Counted from the stretch's first letter, positions 33,529 through 42,837 are shown. The stretch: DNA of 55,807 nt from an uncultured Bacilli bacterium (GCA_934725685.1 CAKVBX010000007.1:1-55807); one strand, 5' to 3'. The notes: generated by a model from the sequence alone, not told the origin. Numbers and translations are program-made.

Positions 33529-36492
33529 TCAATCTTGCTTCGTATCGTCTGCTTTTTTCTTTCCGTATCGTTTCACGAGATACCGAATCAGATAGAATAG
33601 AATCAATGCGACGATGGTGATTCCGAATCCGATGCTATAACCGGTGAAATCGATCAGAACATCCGAGAAGAGGCCGGAGCGTCCCGGAGTGAAGAGTTGG
33701 ATGAATTCGGTGAATTCGGCAAGGAAGAAGCCCTGGATGACACTGAAGGGGAGAGAGAAGAAGAGGGATTTCTTCTCAAAGCCGAAGAAGTAGAAGAGGG
33801 TGGAGCAAACGGCGGTGATGAGGAAGGCACCGAAGTGGCCGAGCCCTTTTCTGATTTTGTACAGGAAGGAATGCATGTTATTGATGAGGCTCTTCTTTTC
33901 GACCACCATGTGGATGGTGTAGGTGATATCGATGGTGTCTTTATCGTTGACATAGCAGAGAATGTCGGCACTTCCGGCCTTGAGCGGCGTGATGTTGCCA
34001 TCGTTGCCGACTTTAAGAATGGTCGGATCCGAGCTCTCATAGGTCACCTTGGTAAAGGTGGATGTGGCATCGAAGTTGGTGATGATCTTCGCCGGCATGC
34101 CGTTCTCGATGTGGTAGGTGTTGGTCTCTTTATCGTAGGAGGCTTTGTCCTGTTTGAGAGAAATCGGATTGTTCTCATCGAGTTTGACGCGGTTGACAGT
34201 GCGGAAGAGGATGTTCTTGCTGATACCGGACACTTCCTCGGTGACCTGGAAGTTCACTTTGCCGACCTTATGGAAGATAAAGGCGTTCTCCTTATATTCT
34301 CCGATTGTTTTCTTATCTCCCTTGACGGTGAGATTGAATTTCGTCGGATTATCAAAAGGCTGATACAGGGCTTCCATGGTGACGACGCTATCGACATCAA
34401 GCGTGATGGCAAGACTGCCGTCCTCCAAGGTACTCTTGGAAAGGTCCATCGGATTCTCATTCTCGTTGAGATAGAGATTCAGTGTGAAGCCTGTCGCAAT
34501 CTTATGGCGGACATGGACAGCCATGTTCTTTTTGACGCCGTTGAGTTCTTTGCCGTCATAGACCGGGGTAACGCCGAAGGAGAAGTCTCCTTCGTCGAGT
34601 CCACGGAAGGAAAGGGAAGTGTCGGTCGTTTCGGTGATTTTGGCATAGTTCTCATAGCCGATTTCCGGAGTGAAGCGGTAGCTCTGATGCTCTGGGAAGG
34701 AGATGCTTCCGGAAGAGGTAACATAGAGGGAAAGGCTTTCCGATAAGGTCGGTGCGGCGAAGTTCAGGCTTCTGGAATCCTCATCCCGATCGATGGTGGG
34801 TTTCACTTCGTTGATGAGGGTATATTCATAGGTTCCGGCGATACCGGAAGCGGCATGGGAATATTCGATGGTGATTTTCCCCGGATAGACATTGTCGGTA
34901 AGGACAAGATTGTCCCCCACGATTTTGACACTGTCAAGGTCCCCTTCGGTGGAGGATTTGGCTGAGATACTATAGGTGAGTGTCTTGCTGATACCCTCTC
35001 GGCTGGCATCGATTTCCTTCCCGGAGATGTCAAACATTTTCGCAATCTTGATGGAATTTGCAAGATTATAGGTCTTGCCGTTATAAAGGATATTGCTGTT
35101 ATCATCGCTCTCATCGAGGGATTCGGTCACCTCGATGTCGCTGACTTCGGCAGGAGCGAAGACTTCCACCTTGATGGATTTCACTAAGGCAGGGGTTCCT
35201 GCTTCCATCTTCTCCTTGGAATCATAGAACTTGACGGATGCCGTCGCTGTGCCCTGATTTTTGGCAGTGACTTTCCCGGTCTTCTGATCGACACTGAGGA
35301 TAGTAGAATCCGAGCTTTCATAGGTGATCAGTTTCTGAAGATGGGCATCGGCATTGCTCGGGCTGACGGAGGAGTAACGGAGATAGGAAGTTTCCCCAAC
35401 CTTGATTCTCGGTTCCGAAAGGTAGTTGAGGGAAATCGAAGCGGACTTGATTGGACTTGGGGATACTTTGACACGGATGGAGGAAGAGAAGGAATATTGG
35501 GTCGGTTTGACTTTGATTTCGCATTCCCCGACCTTCTTCGCCTTCAGCGTTGTTCCGGAGACCTGGATGACCGTCGGATCACTGGACTCGAGGACATATG
35601 ATTTATAAGTGGCGTTGCTCGGGGAGAAGGAGATGGTGAATTTCGAAGTGAAGGATATATTTTCATTGATGGCGAGTTCATACTGGGGGGTGGTCTTGGC
35701 CTTGACCGAAATCGACTGAAGATCGACGACCTGGACTTTGTTTTCCGTCGAAACGAATTCGAAGGAAGAATTCTTGCCGTTTGCTGAAGTTACCGTGACT
35801 TTTCCTGGTTTTCCTTCCGGCGTCACCTTCGTCGTATAGAGGGTGCTATCGGAAACCATGGCATAAAGAGAGGCAGTCTCTTCGTCCATGCCGTCGAAGG
35901 AAACAGAATAAGTGAGGGATTTATCTGTGGTATTGGCGGGAACGAAGGAAGTGGAGATCGAATAGGAGCGATTGGCTTCGAGATGATAGAGACCGTCCTC
36001 TCCCAATACGGAAGAGAGGGCCGACTGGATGGATTCCTCCTTCACGTTCTCGACCGTGAAGGTACATTCATCTTTCAGGTCCGGGAAGCTGGTGGAATAG
36101 CAGGTGACTGTCGCCTGGCCCTGTCCTTTGGCAGAGACAACGCCATTTTCTGAGACGGTGAGAACCGTTTCATCCGAGCTTTGGAAGGTCACGGACTTAT
36201 AGGAGCAGTCTTCCGGAAGAATGGTGTAGGCTAGCGAATAGGATTCTCCGACAAAAAGGTTGGATTTTTCCGGTGTCTTTAATGCGAGGGAAGTCGGATT
36301 GACAATGACGGTCTGATCACCGGCATTGTTATTGATGATATCCGCAATCCCACCGCCGATTGCATTACTCTGATCCGCAGAGACAGTGCCCGGAAGGGCA
36401 GCCTCCACAATAAGAACGCCACAGCAGCCGATATAGGCGGCCAGAAGTAATCCCATGAAGACTTTCTGACCCTTGCTTTTTCCTTTGAACAT
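33529..36492 (-). CDS. membrane protein with multiple Big_2 Ig-like domains fused to a VanZ-like domain
   Basis: 987 residues from the ATG at 36492 (AAGGAGG upstream). A basic N-terminus and helix at about 10-30 anchor or export it. At least four Big_2-type domains follow (for example LFVGESYSLAYTILPED with SSDETVLTVSENGVVSAKGQ, and SSDSTILSVDQKTGKVTAKN), with less regular beta domains between, and another Big_2 at about 775-870. The last 115 residues carry four hydrophobic helices with the VanZ signature: GHFGAF, FTEFIQLFTPGRSGLFSD, then FTGYSIGF. VanZ confers low-level teicoplanin resistance in enterococci, and VanZ-like domains are widespread with unclear roles. The fusion to an extracellular Ig array is unusual. 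Monocistronic. Confidence 0.85.
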   Translation of the reverse strand: MFKGKSKGQKVFMGLLLAAYIGCCGVLIVEAALPGTVSADQSNAIGGGIADIINNNAGDQTVIVNPTSLALKTPEKSNLFVGESYSLAYTILPEDCSYKSVTFQSSDETVLTVSENGVVSAKGQGQATVTCYSTSFPDLKDECTFTVENVKEESIQSALSSVLGEDGLYHLEANRSYSISTSFVPANTTDKSLTYSVSFDGMDEETASLYAMVSDSTLYTTKVTPEGKPGKVTVTSANGKNSSFEFVSTENKVQVVDLQSISVKAKTTPQYELAINENISFTSKFTISFSPSNATYKSYVLESSDPTVIQVSGTTLKAKKVGECEIKVKPTQYSFSSSIRVKVSPSPIKSASISLNYLSEPRIKVGETSYLRYSSVSPSNADAHLQKLITYESSDSTILSVDQKTGKVTAKNQGTATASVKFYDSKEKMEAGTPALVKSIKVEVFAPAEVSDIEVTESLDESDDNSNILYNGKTYNLANSIKIAKMFDISGKEIDASREGISKTLTYSISAKSSTEGDLDSVKIVGDNLVLTDNVYPGKITIEYSHAASGIAGTYEYTLINEVKPTIDRDEDSRSLNFAAPTLSESLSLYVTSSGSISFPEHQSYRFTPEIGYENYAKITETTDTSLSFRGLDEGDFSFGVTPVYDGKELNGVKKNMAVHVRHKIATGFTLNLYLNENENPMDLSKSTLEDGSLAITLDVDSVVTMEALYQPFDNPTKFNLTVKGDKKTIGEYKENAFIFHKVGKVNFQVTEEVSGISKNILFRTVNRVKLDENNPISLKQDKASYDKETNTYHIENGMPAKIITNFDATSTFTKVTYESSDPTILKVGNDGNITPLKAGSADILCYVNDKDTIDITYTIHMVVEKKSLINNMHSFLYKIRKGLGHFGAFLITAVCSTLFYFFGFEKKSLFFSLPFSVIQGFFLAEFTEFIQLFTPGRSGLFSDVLIDFTGYSIGFGITIVALILFYLIRYLVKRYGKKKADDTKQD

Positions 36493-36516
36493 AGCCTTCC
36501 CTCCTTGGATAGCATC

Positions 36517-36522
36517 ATTATA
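36517..36522 (-). promoter_or_regulatory. -10 box of the Big_2/VanZ gene
   Basis: TATAAT on the minus strand, 25 bases before the ATG, with AAGGAGG between. The -35 region is poor (TGCTAA). Confidence 0.45.
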
Positions 36523-36654
36523 TTCCATTTAGCGCTTTTTTAGCACTATTATTTTCAATAATTATTTTTTTCTCTTTTTCCGCAAAAACATTCTTGTTAA
36601 AAACACGTTTCATGATTTTCAAGAGTGGTATTTTTTTCGGAACGTGACTTTATC

Positions 36655-36684
36655 CAAAGAAAAATCCCCATCATAGTGATGAGG
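36655..36684 (-). terminator. rho-independent terminator of the EIIC-like gene
   Basis: CCCCATCA (36666-36673) / TGATGAGG (36677-36684), with TTTTTC following on the minus strand. Confidence 0.8.
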
Positions 36685-36711
36685 ACTGAAGCGATAGGAC
36701 AGCAGCAGAGA

Positions 36712-37821
36712 TCAGAGGTCGGAAGAGAGGGAAAAGTCTCCCTTTTTGATCCAACCCAGTTTCCGCATGCCAAAGTCGATGAGAAAGACAAGAAGGAGCG
36801 GCAGCAGGATACAGAAGGAAAGGATTTCAAGAAGAAGGATCCAGTCATAGCCGTGAGCGGAGAGGAAATTGAGGGGACCGACAAGACCGGAGGTTCCCAT
36901 GCCGGCGGCGACGGAAAGAGAGGAGACTAGTCCGTTCTCCGCATAGTAGGAAGCATCCTTCAGCGGAAAGACCATGGCAAGCGGGCCTAAAAGGGCAGAA
37001 GTGAGAATAGTCGGAACCCAGATGAGCGGTTTTCTAACGATGTTCTTAAACTGAAGCATACTGGTTCCGATGGCGACAGCGATGACATTGCCCCATTTAT
37101 TGTCATAGGCAGTCTCTAGGGCGAATCCGACCATCTGGACGGAACAGCCGATGAGGGCGGCAGCCGAAGCCAAGGGGACATTGCCGATGGAGATAGCCAC
37201 ACAGATGGCGACGGAGGAAATTGGTGCCGTGAGTGCCATGCCGACCAAAACAGAGATAAGAATGCACATCGGAAAGGGAGCGACTTTGAAGCAGGTTTCG
37301 ATGAGATAACCTAACGCCAGTGTGATGTAATGGACGTAATAGGAAAGGAGGAAGGAATAGGTCAGAGAGAAAAGGAGTCCGACAAGCGGAATCAGGATGA
37401 TGTCGACCGGGGTCTTCTTCCGCATGATATAGTGGATGGCAAGGAGACAGAGAATCGAGGAAAGGTAGCAGGAGAGCGGGTCTCCTAAGGTTGTAACCTT
37501 TCCTGTAGCGAAAGAATAGGCGTAGTTTCCGATCATGCCGGCTGTCATTCCGGCAACGACTTTCACGCCTTCCGCCTTAAGGGACAGGGCGACACCGAGT
37601 CCGATTCCGGCTCCCATCAGTCCTTTGATGATGGTGGTAAAAACGGAAAACACAGAAAATCCTGGGATTTTTGCGAATAGGTCGAGAATCGTACCGATGA
37701 TGAGGGTTCCGAACAGGCCGATGGCCATGCCGTTGGATGTCGTCATCAGTTTCTCTTTCAAAAGGACAAAGAAAGCTTTTACTTTCCCGTTCTTTGACTT
37801 CGTTTCTGCTTCTTGATTCAT
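36712..37821 (-). CDS. PTS_EIIC_2-family membrane protein (PfoR-like)
   Basis: 369 residues with about ten hydrophobic helices and Gly-rich loops (GLMGAGIGLGVALSLKAEGV, AGMTAGMIGNYAYSFATGK, SVAAGMGTSGLVGPLNFLSA). This matches the PTS_EIIC_2 group, which includes PfoR of Clostridium perfringens. It has no EIIA or EIIB domain, and no PTS partner gene is nearby, so it may be an orphan transporter rather than a working PTS permease. RBS AGGAG precedes the ATG, and a TATAAT stands at 37850-37845. Substrate unknown. Confidence 0.82.
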   Translation of the reverse strand: MNQEAETKSKNGKVKAFFVLLKEKLMTTSNGMAIGLFGTLIIGTILDLFAKIPGFSVFSVFTTIIKGLMGAGIGLGVALSLKAEGVKVVAGMTAGMIGNYAYSFATGKVTTLGDPLSCYLSSILCLLAIHYIMRKKTPVDIILIPLVGLLFSLTYSFLLSYYVHYITLALGYLIETCFKVAPFPMCILISVLVGMALTAPISSVAICVAISIGNVPLASAAALIGCSVQMVGFALETAYDNKWGNVIAVAIGTSMLQFKNIVRKPLIWVPTILTSALLGPLAMVFPLKDASYYAENGLVSSLSVAAGMGTSGLVGPLNFLSAHGYDWILLLEILSFCILLPLLLVFLIDFGMRKLGWIKKGDFSLSSDL

Positions 37822-37942
37822 AGTGTTTTCTCCTAAGCCTGAGTATTATACTGAAAACGCGGAAAGGTTGTCTTAGGAAAGAGCTTTACCGGATATGATT
37901 CCGCTGCGTCTGTGATAGACTATCAAAAGAAGGTACATACAT

Positions 37943-39127
37943 ATGGATAAAATCAAACTGATACAGAAGATGCTCGAACACATAGCGGACGCGTATGTGA
38001 TTGTCGATTATGAGAACCACAATCCGATTCTTCTCTCCCTCTTAGGAGAGAAGATGCTCACGAGAAAGATCTTTCTCGTGGTTCCGCAGAACAAAAAGCC
38101 GTTCCTTCTTGCCCATGTAATCGACTCCGTCTTTCTGAAGGAGAAGGAAATCACCGACCGGTTCGATCTCCATCTCTATAAAACATGGGAAGAGATGCTT
38201 CAGATGGAAATCGACCTTTTGAGGCCTTACAACACTTTGGCGATGGACATCTCCGATGACGGACTGCTTCCTAGAGTTTCCCTAGCGGACTACGGAAGTG
38301 TCAACTATCTTGTCAAATCCGGTCACAAGGTCATTTCCAGCCAGGATATTCAGCAGATGCTCTACGCCCACTTCACCGCCGAAGAGGAAATCAGCCAGAA
38401 GGAGGCGTGTAAGGAGCTTCACTCCTGCATGATGCTCGGCTTTCAGAAAATCAGGGACGATATTCTGACAAAAGGCTATTCCGATGAATATGATGTGCAG
38501 TCCTATATCTGCGACCTGCTTCACAAAGACGGATATATCTATGATGACCCCTGCATTGTCAGCGTCAACCACAATGCCTCCGATCCGCATTACGGGCCGA
38601 CGAAATCAGTGCACTCCCGTATCGAAAAGGGCGATGTTGTCCTGATTGACATGTGGGCAAAAAAGAACGAAAAGAATGCCGTATACGGCGATATCACCTG
38701 GATGGGCTATGTCGGAACGGAGGTTCCTGAGGTGGTCAGGAAACGTTTTGCAATCCTGAGAAAGGCGGTCGACGAAGGATTTGCATTCCTTGAGAATGAA
38801 TCGGGTGTCTTTCCGGTGATGGGTTTTGAAGTCGACGATCTCGTGAGGGAGGTCATCGAAAAAGCAGGTTACGGGGAATATTTCATCCACCGCACCGGCC
38901 ACAATATCGCCAAGGATGTCTCTCCTCACGGTCCGGGTGCGAATATCGACAACTATGAATCCCACGATACAAGAATGCTGATTCCGGGCACGTCCTTCTC
39001 TCTCGAGCCAGGTATTTATGCCCCCGATTTCGGCATGAGACTGGAAACCGATATCTATCTCGATGATGAGGGGACTCCGCACATGGTCGGAGGAAGACAG
39101 GAAGAAGTCATCGCGATTCTTGCGTGA
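37943..39127 (+). CDS. M24-family metallopeptidase (Xaa-Pro aminopeptidase-like)
   Basis: 394 residues in two parts: an N-terminal creatinase-like domain (about 1-150) and a C-terminal pita-bread domain. All five metal ligands are recognisable: Asp in VVLIDMWAK, Asp in YGDITWMG, His in HRTGHNIAKD, Glu in SLEPGIYAPD and Glu in RLETDIYLD. Likely a cytosolic enzyme removing N-terminal residues before proline in peptides, or a related dipeptidase. RBS AGAAGGT is about 9 bases upstream. Its 3' end overlaps the convergent HAD gene by 20 bases. Confidence 0.88.
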   Translation: MDKIKLIQKMLEHIADAYVIVDYENHNPILLSLLGEKMLTRKIFLVVPQNKKPFLLAHVIDSVFLKEKEITDRFDLHLYKTWEEMLQMEIDLLRPYNTLAMDISDDGLLPRVSLADYGSVNYLVKSGHKVISSQDIQQMLYAHFTAEEEISQKEACKELHSCMMLGFQKIRDDILTKGYSDEYDVQSYICDLLHKDGYIYDDPCIVSVNHNASDPHYGPTKSVHSRIEKGDVVLIDMWAKKNEKNAVYGDITWMGYVGTEVPEVVRKRFAILRKAVDEGFAFLENESGVFPVMGFEVDDLVREVIEKAGYGEYFIHRTGHNIAKDVSPHGPGANIDNYESHDTRMLIPGTSFSLEPGIYAPDFGMRLETDIYLDDEGTPHMVGGRQEEVIAILA

Positions 39128-39845
39128 GTCTTCTTACGATAGCCAAGGCTTCCTCGACGCTATCGACAAGATAATCCGCATAGGATTTCACTGAGTCAGA
39201 AGAGGAATAGAATGTGAATGCGACATCACTTGCTTCCAAAAGCGGGATGTCGTTTTCATTGTCTCCGATTGCAAAAATCCTTCCGCCCGGAATCCGTTTT
39301 CTAAGTCTGTCGATTGCGGTTCCCTTCGAACAGGTGCAATCCGTGATATCGAGGAATTCACCGTTCCGATGGGCAGTGAAAGAAGGATAGTTCTTTTCGA
39401 TGATCCGCTTTTCCTCTTTCGCCTTCTCCTCCGAACCGGTATAGACAGAGAGGCAGTAGATGGGATCAGAACTCAAAGGCCCTTCCTTGTGGAAACAGCA
39501 AAGTGGGTCCGAATAGGGAAGGTATTCTTTCCCGGTGTTGAGGGCGATGGAGAAGCGGTCCTCATATTCTCTCAGAAAGCGCAGAGCCTCCTCTTCCCCG
39601 ATGGGTTTATTGTAGAAGAGCTCTTTGTTCTTGCTGAGGAGGTAGCTTCCGGTCACAAGAAGATAGAAATCGCAATCAATCTGTCCTTTTGTTGGAGTGA
39701 GTATTCCCTCTAAGGAGCGTCCTGTCGCAAGACCGAAAAACATGCCATCCTTCTGAAAATCAGAAATGGCCTTACAATCTGTTTCCCGGAAGGAACCGCG
39801 GAAATAGAGGGTATTGTCAAAATCGGATGCAAAAATCGTTTTCAT
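39108..39845 (-). CDS. HAD-IIB (Cof-type) phosphatase
   Basis: 245 residues from the ATG at 39845. The nucleophile motif DFDNT (Asp8, Asp10) opens the protein, a C2-type cap domain with a Cys-rich loop sits in the middle (DCTCSKGTAIDRL), and motif IV GDNENDIPLLEASD is near the C-terminus. Such enzymes dephosphorylate sugar phosphates or flavin-type metabolites. No RBS precedes the start; instead TATAAT ends seven bases before the ATG, suggesting a leaderless message. An in-frame ATG at 39854 overlaps that -10 box and is unlikely. Divergent from the YfcE-like gene. Confidence 0.88.
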   Translation of the reverse strand: MKTIFASDFDNTLYFRGSFRETDCKAISDFQKDGMFFGLATGRSLEGILTPTKGQIDCDFYLLVTGSYLLSKNKELFYNKPIGEEEALRFLREYEDRFSIALNTGKEYLPYSDPLCCFHKEGPLSSDPIYCLSVYTGSEEKAKEEKRIIEKNYPSFTAHRNGEFLDITDCTCSKGTAIDRLRKRIPGGRIFAIGDNENDIPLLEASDVAFTFYSSSDSVKSYADYLVDSVEEALAIVRRLTQESR

Positions 39846-39852
39846 CGGTAGC

Positions 39853-39908
39853 ATTATAATCCCAAAGAAAACAAAAGCATAACGATAGTGCCGATTTTCC
39901 ACTATAAT
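39853..39908. promoter_or_regulatory. two divergent -10 boxes placed for leaderless transcripts
   Basis: TATAAT on the minus strand (39858-39853) predicts a start near 39846, next to the ATG at 39845. TATAAT on the plus strand (39903-39908) predicts a start near 39915, next to the ATG at 39917. Neither gene has an RBS. The two -35 regions would overlap, and neither is close to consensus. Confidence 0.6.
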
Positions 39909-39916
39909 GGTTCCGT

Positions 39917-40423
39917 ATGAAAATCCTGATTGCCTCCGACTTGCACGGAGATGTCCCCTATACCAAAGCACTCGTCGACCTCTTCTATGAGGGTGGCTTT
40001 GACAAACTCTATCTGCTCGGCGATCTGCTTCTCGATTCCATCGACCTCCTCAATCCGATTGCAGAGAAGATTGTCGCCGTGAGAGGCAACTGCGACGGGG
40101 AAAGCGACATCGAATACGCGAGATTCCCGATGCCGTATCTCAATCTCGACTACCAGATGGGAAAAGTGATCATTCTCTCCCACGGGCATTATGAATCGCC
40201 GTATTCCTATGACAAGCCCTACGATATTTTCTTTTTCGGTCACACCCACTGTGCGACGCTCACCGAAGACTATGAAGGCCATATTCTTGCCAATCCGGGA
40301 AGCTTCGCTTTCCCTCGGGACGGCCTTCACTCTTATCTGGTGATGGACGAAAACGGACTGAAACTATACGATTACAACGCGGGAGGACTCTTAAAGTCCC
40401 TCGATTTCCAGAAAGAGAGGTAA
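39917..40423 (+). CDS. YfcE/MJ0936-type metallophosphoesterase
   Basis: 168 residues. Motifs in order: ASDLHGD, LLGDLL, VRGNCDGESD, LSHGHY and FGHTHC, the complete dinuclear metal site of small calcineurin-like phosphodiesterases. Cytosolic, acting on phosphodiesters (E. coli YfcE hydrolyses model substrates; its natural substrate is unknown). No RBS is present and TATAAT ends eight bases before the ATG. The next gene, four bases later, is a paralogue. Confidence 0.9.
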   Translation: MKILIASDLHGDVPYTKALVDLFYEGGFDKLYLLGDLLLDSIDLLNPIAEKIVAVRGNCDGESDIEYARFPMPYLNLDYQMGKVIILSHGHYESPYSYDKPYDIFFFGHTHCATLTEDYEGHILANPGSFAFPRDGLHSYLVMDENGLKLYDYNAGGLLKSLDFQKER

Positions 40424-40427
40424 CACT

Positions 40428-40964
40428 ATGAATTTATTGATCGGAAGCGACATTCACGGATCACTGCATTACGGAAAGATTTTCTTCGGAAAAGAAGAAC
40501 TCTACCATCCGGACCGCATCATTCTTTTAGGGGACTGCTACTATAACGGTGCAAGAAACGACCCGCCGGAAGAATACTGCCCGAAGGAAGTCGTCAAGCT
40601 TCTGAACAGCCACGCAGACAGGATTATCGCCATCAAGGGAAACTGTGAGAGCGAAGTCGATCAGATGGTCTCCGAATTCCCGTTCTCAGAGATTTCCCAG
40701 CTTTATGTCTTCTCCCACCTTGTCACGATGACCCACGGGCATCATTATTCCTTCGACAATCTTCCGAAGAACTGCGGAGATATTTTCCTTCAGGGGCACA
40801 CCCATATCGGTGTCCTTGAAAAAAGAGACGGCCGGATTCTTGCGAATCCGGGTTCCGTCTCTTTACCGAAAGATGGCAGACATTCCTATATGGTGATGAA
40901 CGAAGAAGGCATCACGCTCCGTGATCTGCTCACGGATGAAGTGGTCAAGGAGATCAGATTCTGA
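40428..40964 (+). CDS. YfcE/MJ0936-type metallophosphoesterase, tandem paralogue
   Basis: 178 residues with the same motifs as the upstream gene: GSDIHGS, LLGDCYYNG, IKGNCESEVD, THGHHYS and QGHTHIG, and a shared ending (ILANPGSVSLPKDGRHSYMV against ILANPGSFAFPRDGLHSYLV). The RBS GAGAGG lies inside the end of the first gene, so the two are translated from one message. They clearly arose by duplication. It ends one base before the convergent TVP38-like gene ends. Confidence 0.9.
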   Translation: MNLLIGSDIHGSLHYGKIFFGKEELYHPDRIILLGDCYYNGARNDPPEEYCPKEVVKLLNSHADRIIAIKGNCESEVDQMVSEFPFSEISQLYVFSHLVTMTHGHHYSFDNLPKNCGDIFLQGHTHIGVLEKRDGRILANPGSVSLPKDGRHSYMVMNEEGITLRDLLTDEVVKEIRF

Positions 40965-41726
40965 TCATTTTGTTTTTCTGACGTGAAGTCCCCGCACAAG
41001 GAGGTAGGCGTTGCCTTCCTCCTTTTTGCGTAAGTATCCGTAATAGGTCTTCACAAGGAAGAGGACAACGGCGACTAAAACAATCACGGCAAGGACAAAA
41101 AGAACCCACTGAAGCGGGGTAAAGTTTTCGTAGTGGAGGAAGTCAGTTCCGAGGAAGCAGGTCACAAAGACACCGGCGGAACGGAAGAGAATGACATTGA
41201 CGAAATTGTAGATGAAGGAGATGTCGGTACAGCCGGCGAGGAAACAGATGGTGTCATCCGGAAAAAGAGGAAAGAGATAGACAAAAGGAAGACAGGTCTT
41301 CCCACCGAGAGTGAGGAGATGTTCCGCTTTCTCGTAGTCTTCTTTTCCGATGATCCATCCGACGACACGCTTTCCGGCGACCCGTCCCAAAAGAAAAAGG
41401 AGGGTAGAGGTGAGAAGAACTGAGCCGTCTGCCAAAAAGAAGGCGTTGAACATACCCTGCACAGTCTGATCGTTGAGCATGATGTTGGCAAGGGTGATGA
41501 AGAAGACGGAAGAGATGCCCGGAATGATGTTGACTAGGGGGGAAATGACAAGAAAGAGAAAGCATGCCAAAGCCAGGTTCTCTTTCGCCCAGGTCTGAAA
41601 ATCCTTCATCAGTTTCCCCTGCCCTCCGAAGAGGTTGAACAGGTAATAGCTGACTAAGAGAAGGCTCAATAAGACGACAAAGGCAGAGAGGGCCTTGACG
41701 ATGATTTTCTTTGTTTTTGGCTTCAT
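40965..41726 (-). CDS. TVP38/TMEM64-family (VTT/DedA-like) membrane protein
   Basis: 253 residues from the ATG at 41726 (GGGGGAT upstream; a TTG at 41744 in frame is less likely). Hydrophobic helices at about 12-32, 50-80 and 90-115 and two in the C-terminal half. The VTT core is visible as PLVNIIPGISSVFFITLAN, then FLLGRVAGKRVVGWIIG and YLFPLFPDDTICFLAGCTDIS (the proline/phenylalanine-rich re-entrant loop, FPDD). Members act in membrane lipid handling; some DedA relatives flip undecaprenyl phosphate or phospholipids. No operon partner. Confidence 0.85.
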   Translation of the reverse strand: MKPKTKKIIVKALSAFVVLLSLLLVSYYLFNLFGGQGKLMKDFQTWAKENLALACFLFLVISPLVNIIPGISSVFFITLANIMLNDQTVQGMFNAFFLADGSVLLTSTLLFLLGRVAGKRVVGWIIGKEDYEKAEHLLTLGGKTCLPFVYLFPLFPDDTICFLAGCTDISFIYNFVNVILFRSAGVFVTCFLGTDFLHYENFTPLQWVLFVLAVIVLVAVVLFLVKTYYGYLRKKEEGNAYLLVRGLHVRKTK

Positions 41727-41740
41727 TGGATCCCCCAATT

Positions 41741-41772
41741 TCAAAGAAAAAGGACAGGTTTCCTGTCCTTTT
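41741..41772 (-). terminator. rho-independent terminator of the stomatin-like gene
   Basis: AAAAGGACAGG (41748-41758) / CCTGTCCTTTT (41762-41772), 3-base loop, with TTTTTCTTTG on the minus strand. The A/T tails make it usable from both sides. Confidence 0.8.
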
Positions 41773-41781
41773 GCTTTCGGA

Positions 41782-42837
41782 TTACGGATGCTGTTCGAAG
41801 ACGTGCGGAACGTTTTCTCTCGGATCAGGTTTCTTGGTCGGAGATGCCGGTTTTGTCGCCGCTTTTTCTTCTGCCGGCTTCTTTTCTCCCACAGCCGGCT
41901 TTTCGTCCTTCAGGATTTCCTTCCCGGCGACAAGGTAGCTGGTGAGATCCTGAATCCTGGAAGGGACGACAATCTTAGTAGCTTTTCCGTCAGCGACTTT
42001 CTCCAGGGCTTCGAAAGAGCGGATGGAGAGTGCTTCTTGACTCGGTCTTGCCTCATTGATGAGTTCGATGCCCTTGGCCTGGGCCGTGCGGACCATGAGT
42101 TCACCGTCAGCTTCGGCTTTCTTGACTTTGAGAATAGATTCGGCTTCTGCTTCCGCAGCTTTGATTTTGGCTTCCTTCTCGGCTTCGGCATTGAGAATCA
42201 TGGAAGCCTTACGGCCTTCGGCAATGGTAATCTGAGATGTCTTTTCACCTTCGGCGATGAGGATTTTCTCACGTTTTTCACGTTCGGCTCTCATCTGTTT
42301 TTCCATCGCTTCCTGAATGTCTCTCGGCGGAAGGATGTTCTTGACTTCGACACGGGTGACTTTGATACCCCAGGGGTCGGTCGCATCATCGAGGATGTTT
42401 CTCATTTTGTTGTTGATGATGTCACGGCTAGTGAGGGTGTCATCGAGATCAAGGTCGCCGATAATGTTTCTCAGTGTCGTAGACGAGAGTGCCTGAATGC
42501 CGGCAATCGGGTCTTCGACACCATAGGCGTAAAGTTTGGCATCGGTGACATAGAAGAAGACGACCGTATCGATCTGCATGGTGACGTTGTCCTTGGTGAT
42601 GACCGGCTGCGGTGGGAAATCATAAATTTGTTCCTTGAGGGAGACCTTCTTCTCGATGCGGTCGATGAAGGGGACAAGATAGTGGATGCCAACATCCCAG
42701 ACAGAACGGAAGACGCCGAGGCGTTCTATAACGAACTGTTCCGTCTGACGGACGATGCGGATTCCGCTCAGCACGACGACGATGACGATGAAAGCGATGA
42801 TTCCGAAGATAATTCCAATGATTCCGGGTATAGTCAT
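41782..42837 (-). CDS. SPFH/band 7 (stomatin/QmcA-like) membrane protein
   Basis: 351 residues. One N-terminal helix (about 4-25) is followed by the band 7 domain (IVRQTEQFVIERLGVFRSVW, PPQPVITKDNVTMQIDTVVF, YAYGVEDPIAGIQALSSTTLR, GIKVTRVEVKNILPP). A long Ala/Glu-rich coiled coil covers about 190-275, and the tail is rich in Lys, Pro and Ala. Such proteins form large membrane-associated rings and help control membrane proteases or fluidity. The NfeD partner often found next to it is absent here. RBS AGGAGG. Confidence 0.92.
   Translation of the reverse strand: MTIPGIIGIIFGIIAFIVIVVVLSGIRIVRQTEQFVIERLGVFRSVWDVGIHYLVPFIDRIEKKVSLKEQIYDFPPQPVITKDNVTMQIDTVVFFYVTDAKLYAYGVEDPIAGIQALSSTTLRNIIGDLDLDDTLTSRDIINNKMRNILDDATDPWGIKVTRVEVKNILPPRDIQEAMEKQMRAEREKREKILIAEGEKTSQITIAEGRKASMILNAEAEKEAKIKAAEAEAESILKVKKAEADGELMVRTAQAKGIELINEARPSQEALSIRSFEALEKVADGKATKIVVPSRIQDLTSYLVAGKEILKDEKPAVGEKKPAEEKAATKPASPTKKPDPRENVPHVFEQHP

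Noticed and set aside
33697..34746. 349-codon plus-strand open frame
   Set aside because: Shadow of the Big_2/VanZ gene; no RBS or domain.
36712..37821. Working sugar PTS permease
   Set aside because: No EIIA/EIIB/HPr gene nearby and no phosphorylation motif in the protein, so only an orphan EIIC_2-type membrane protein is claimed.
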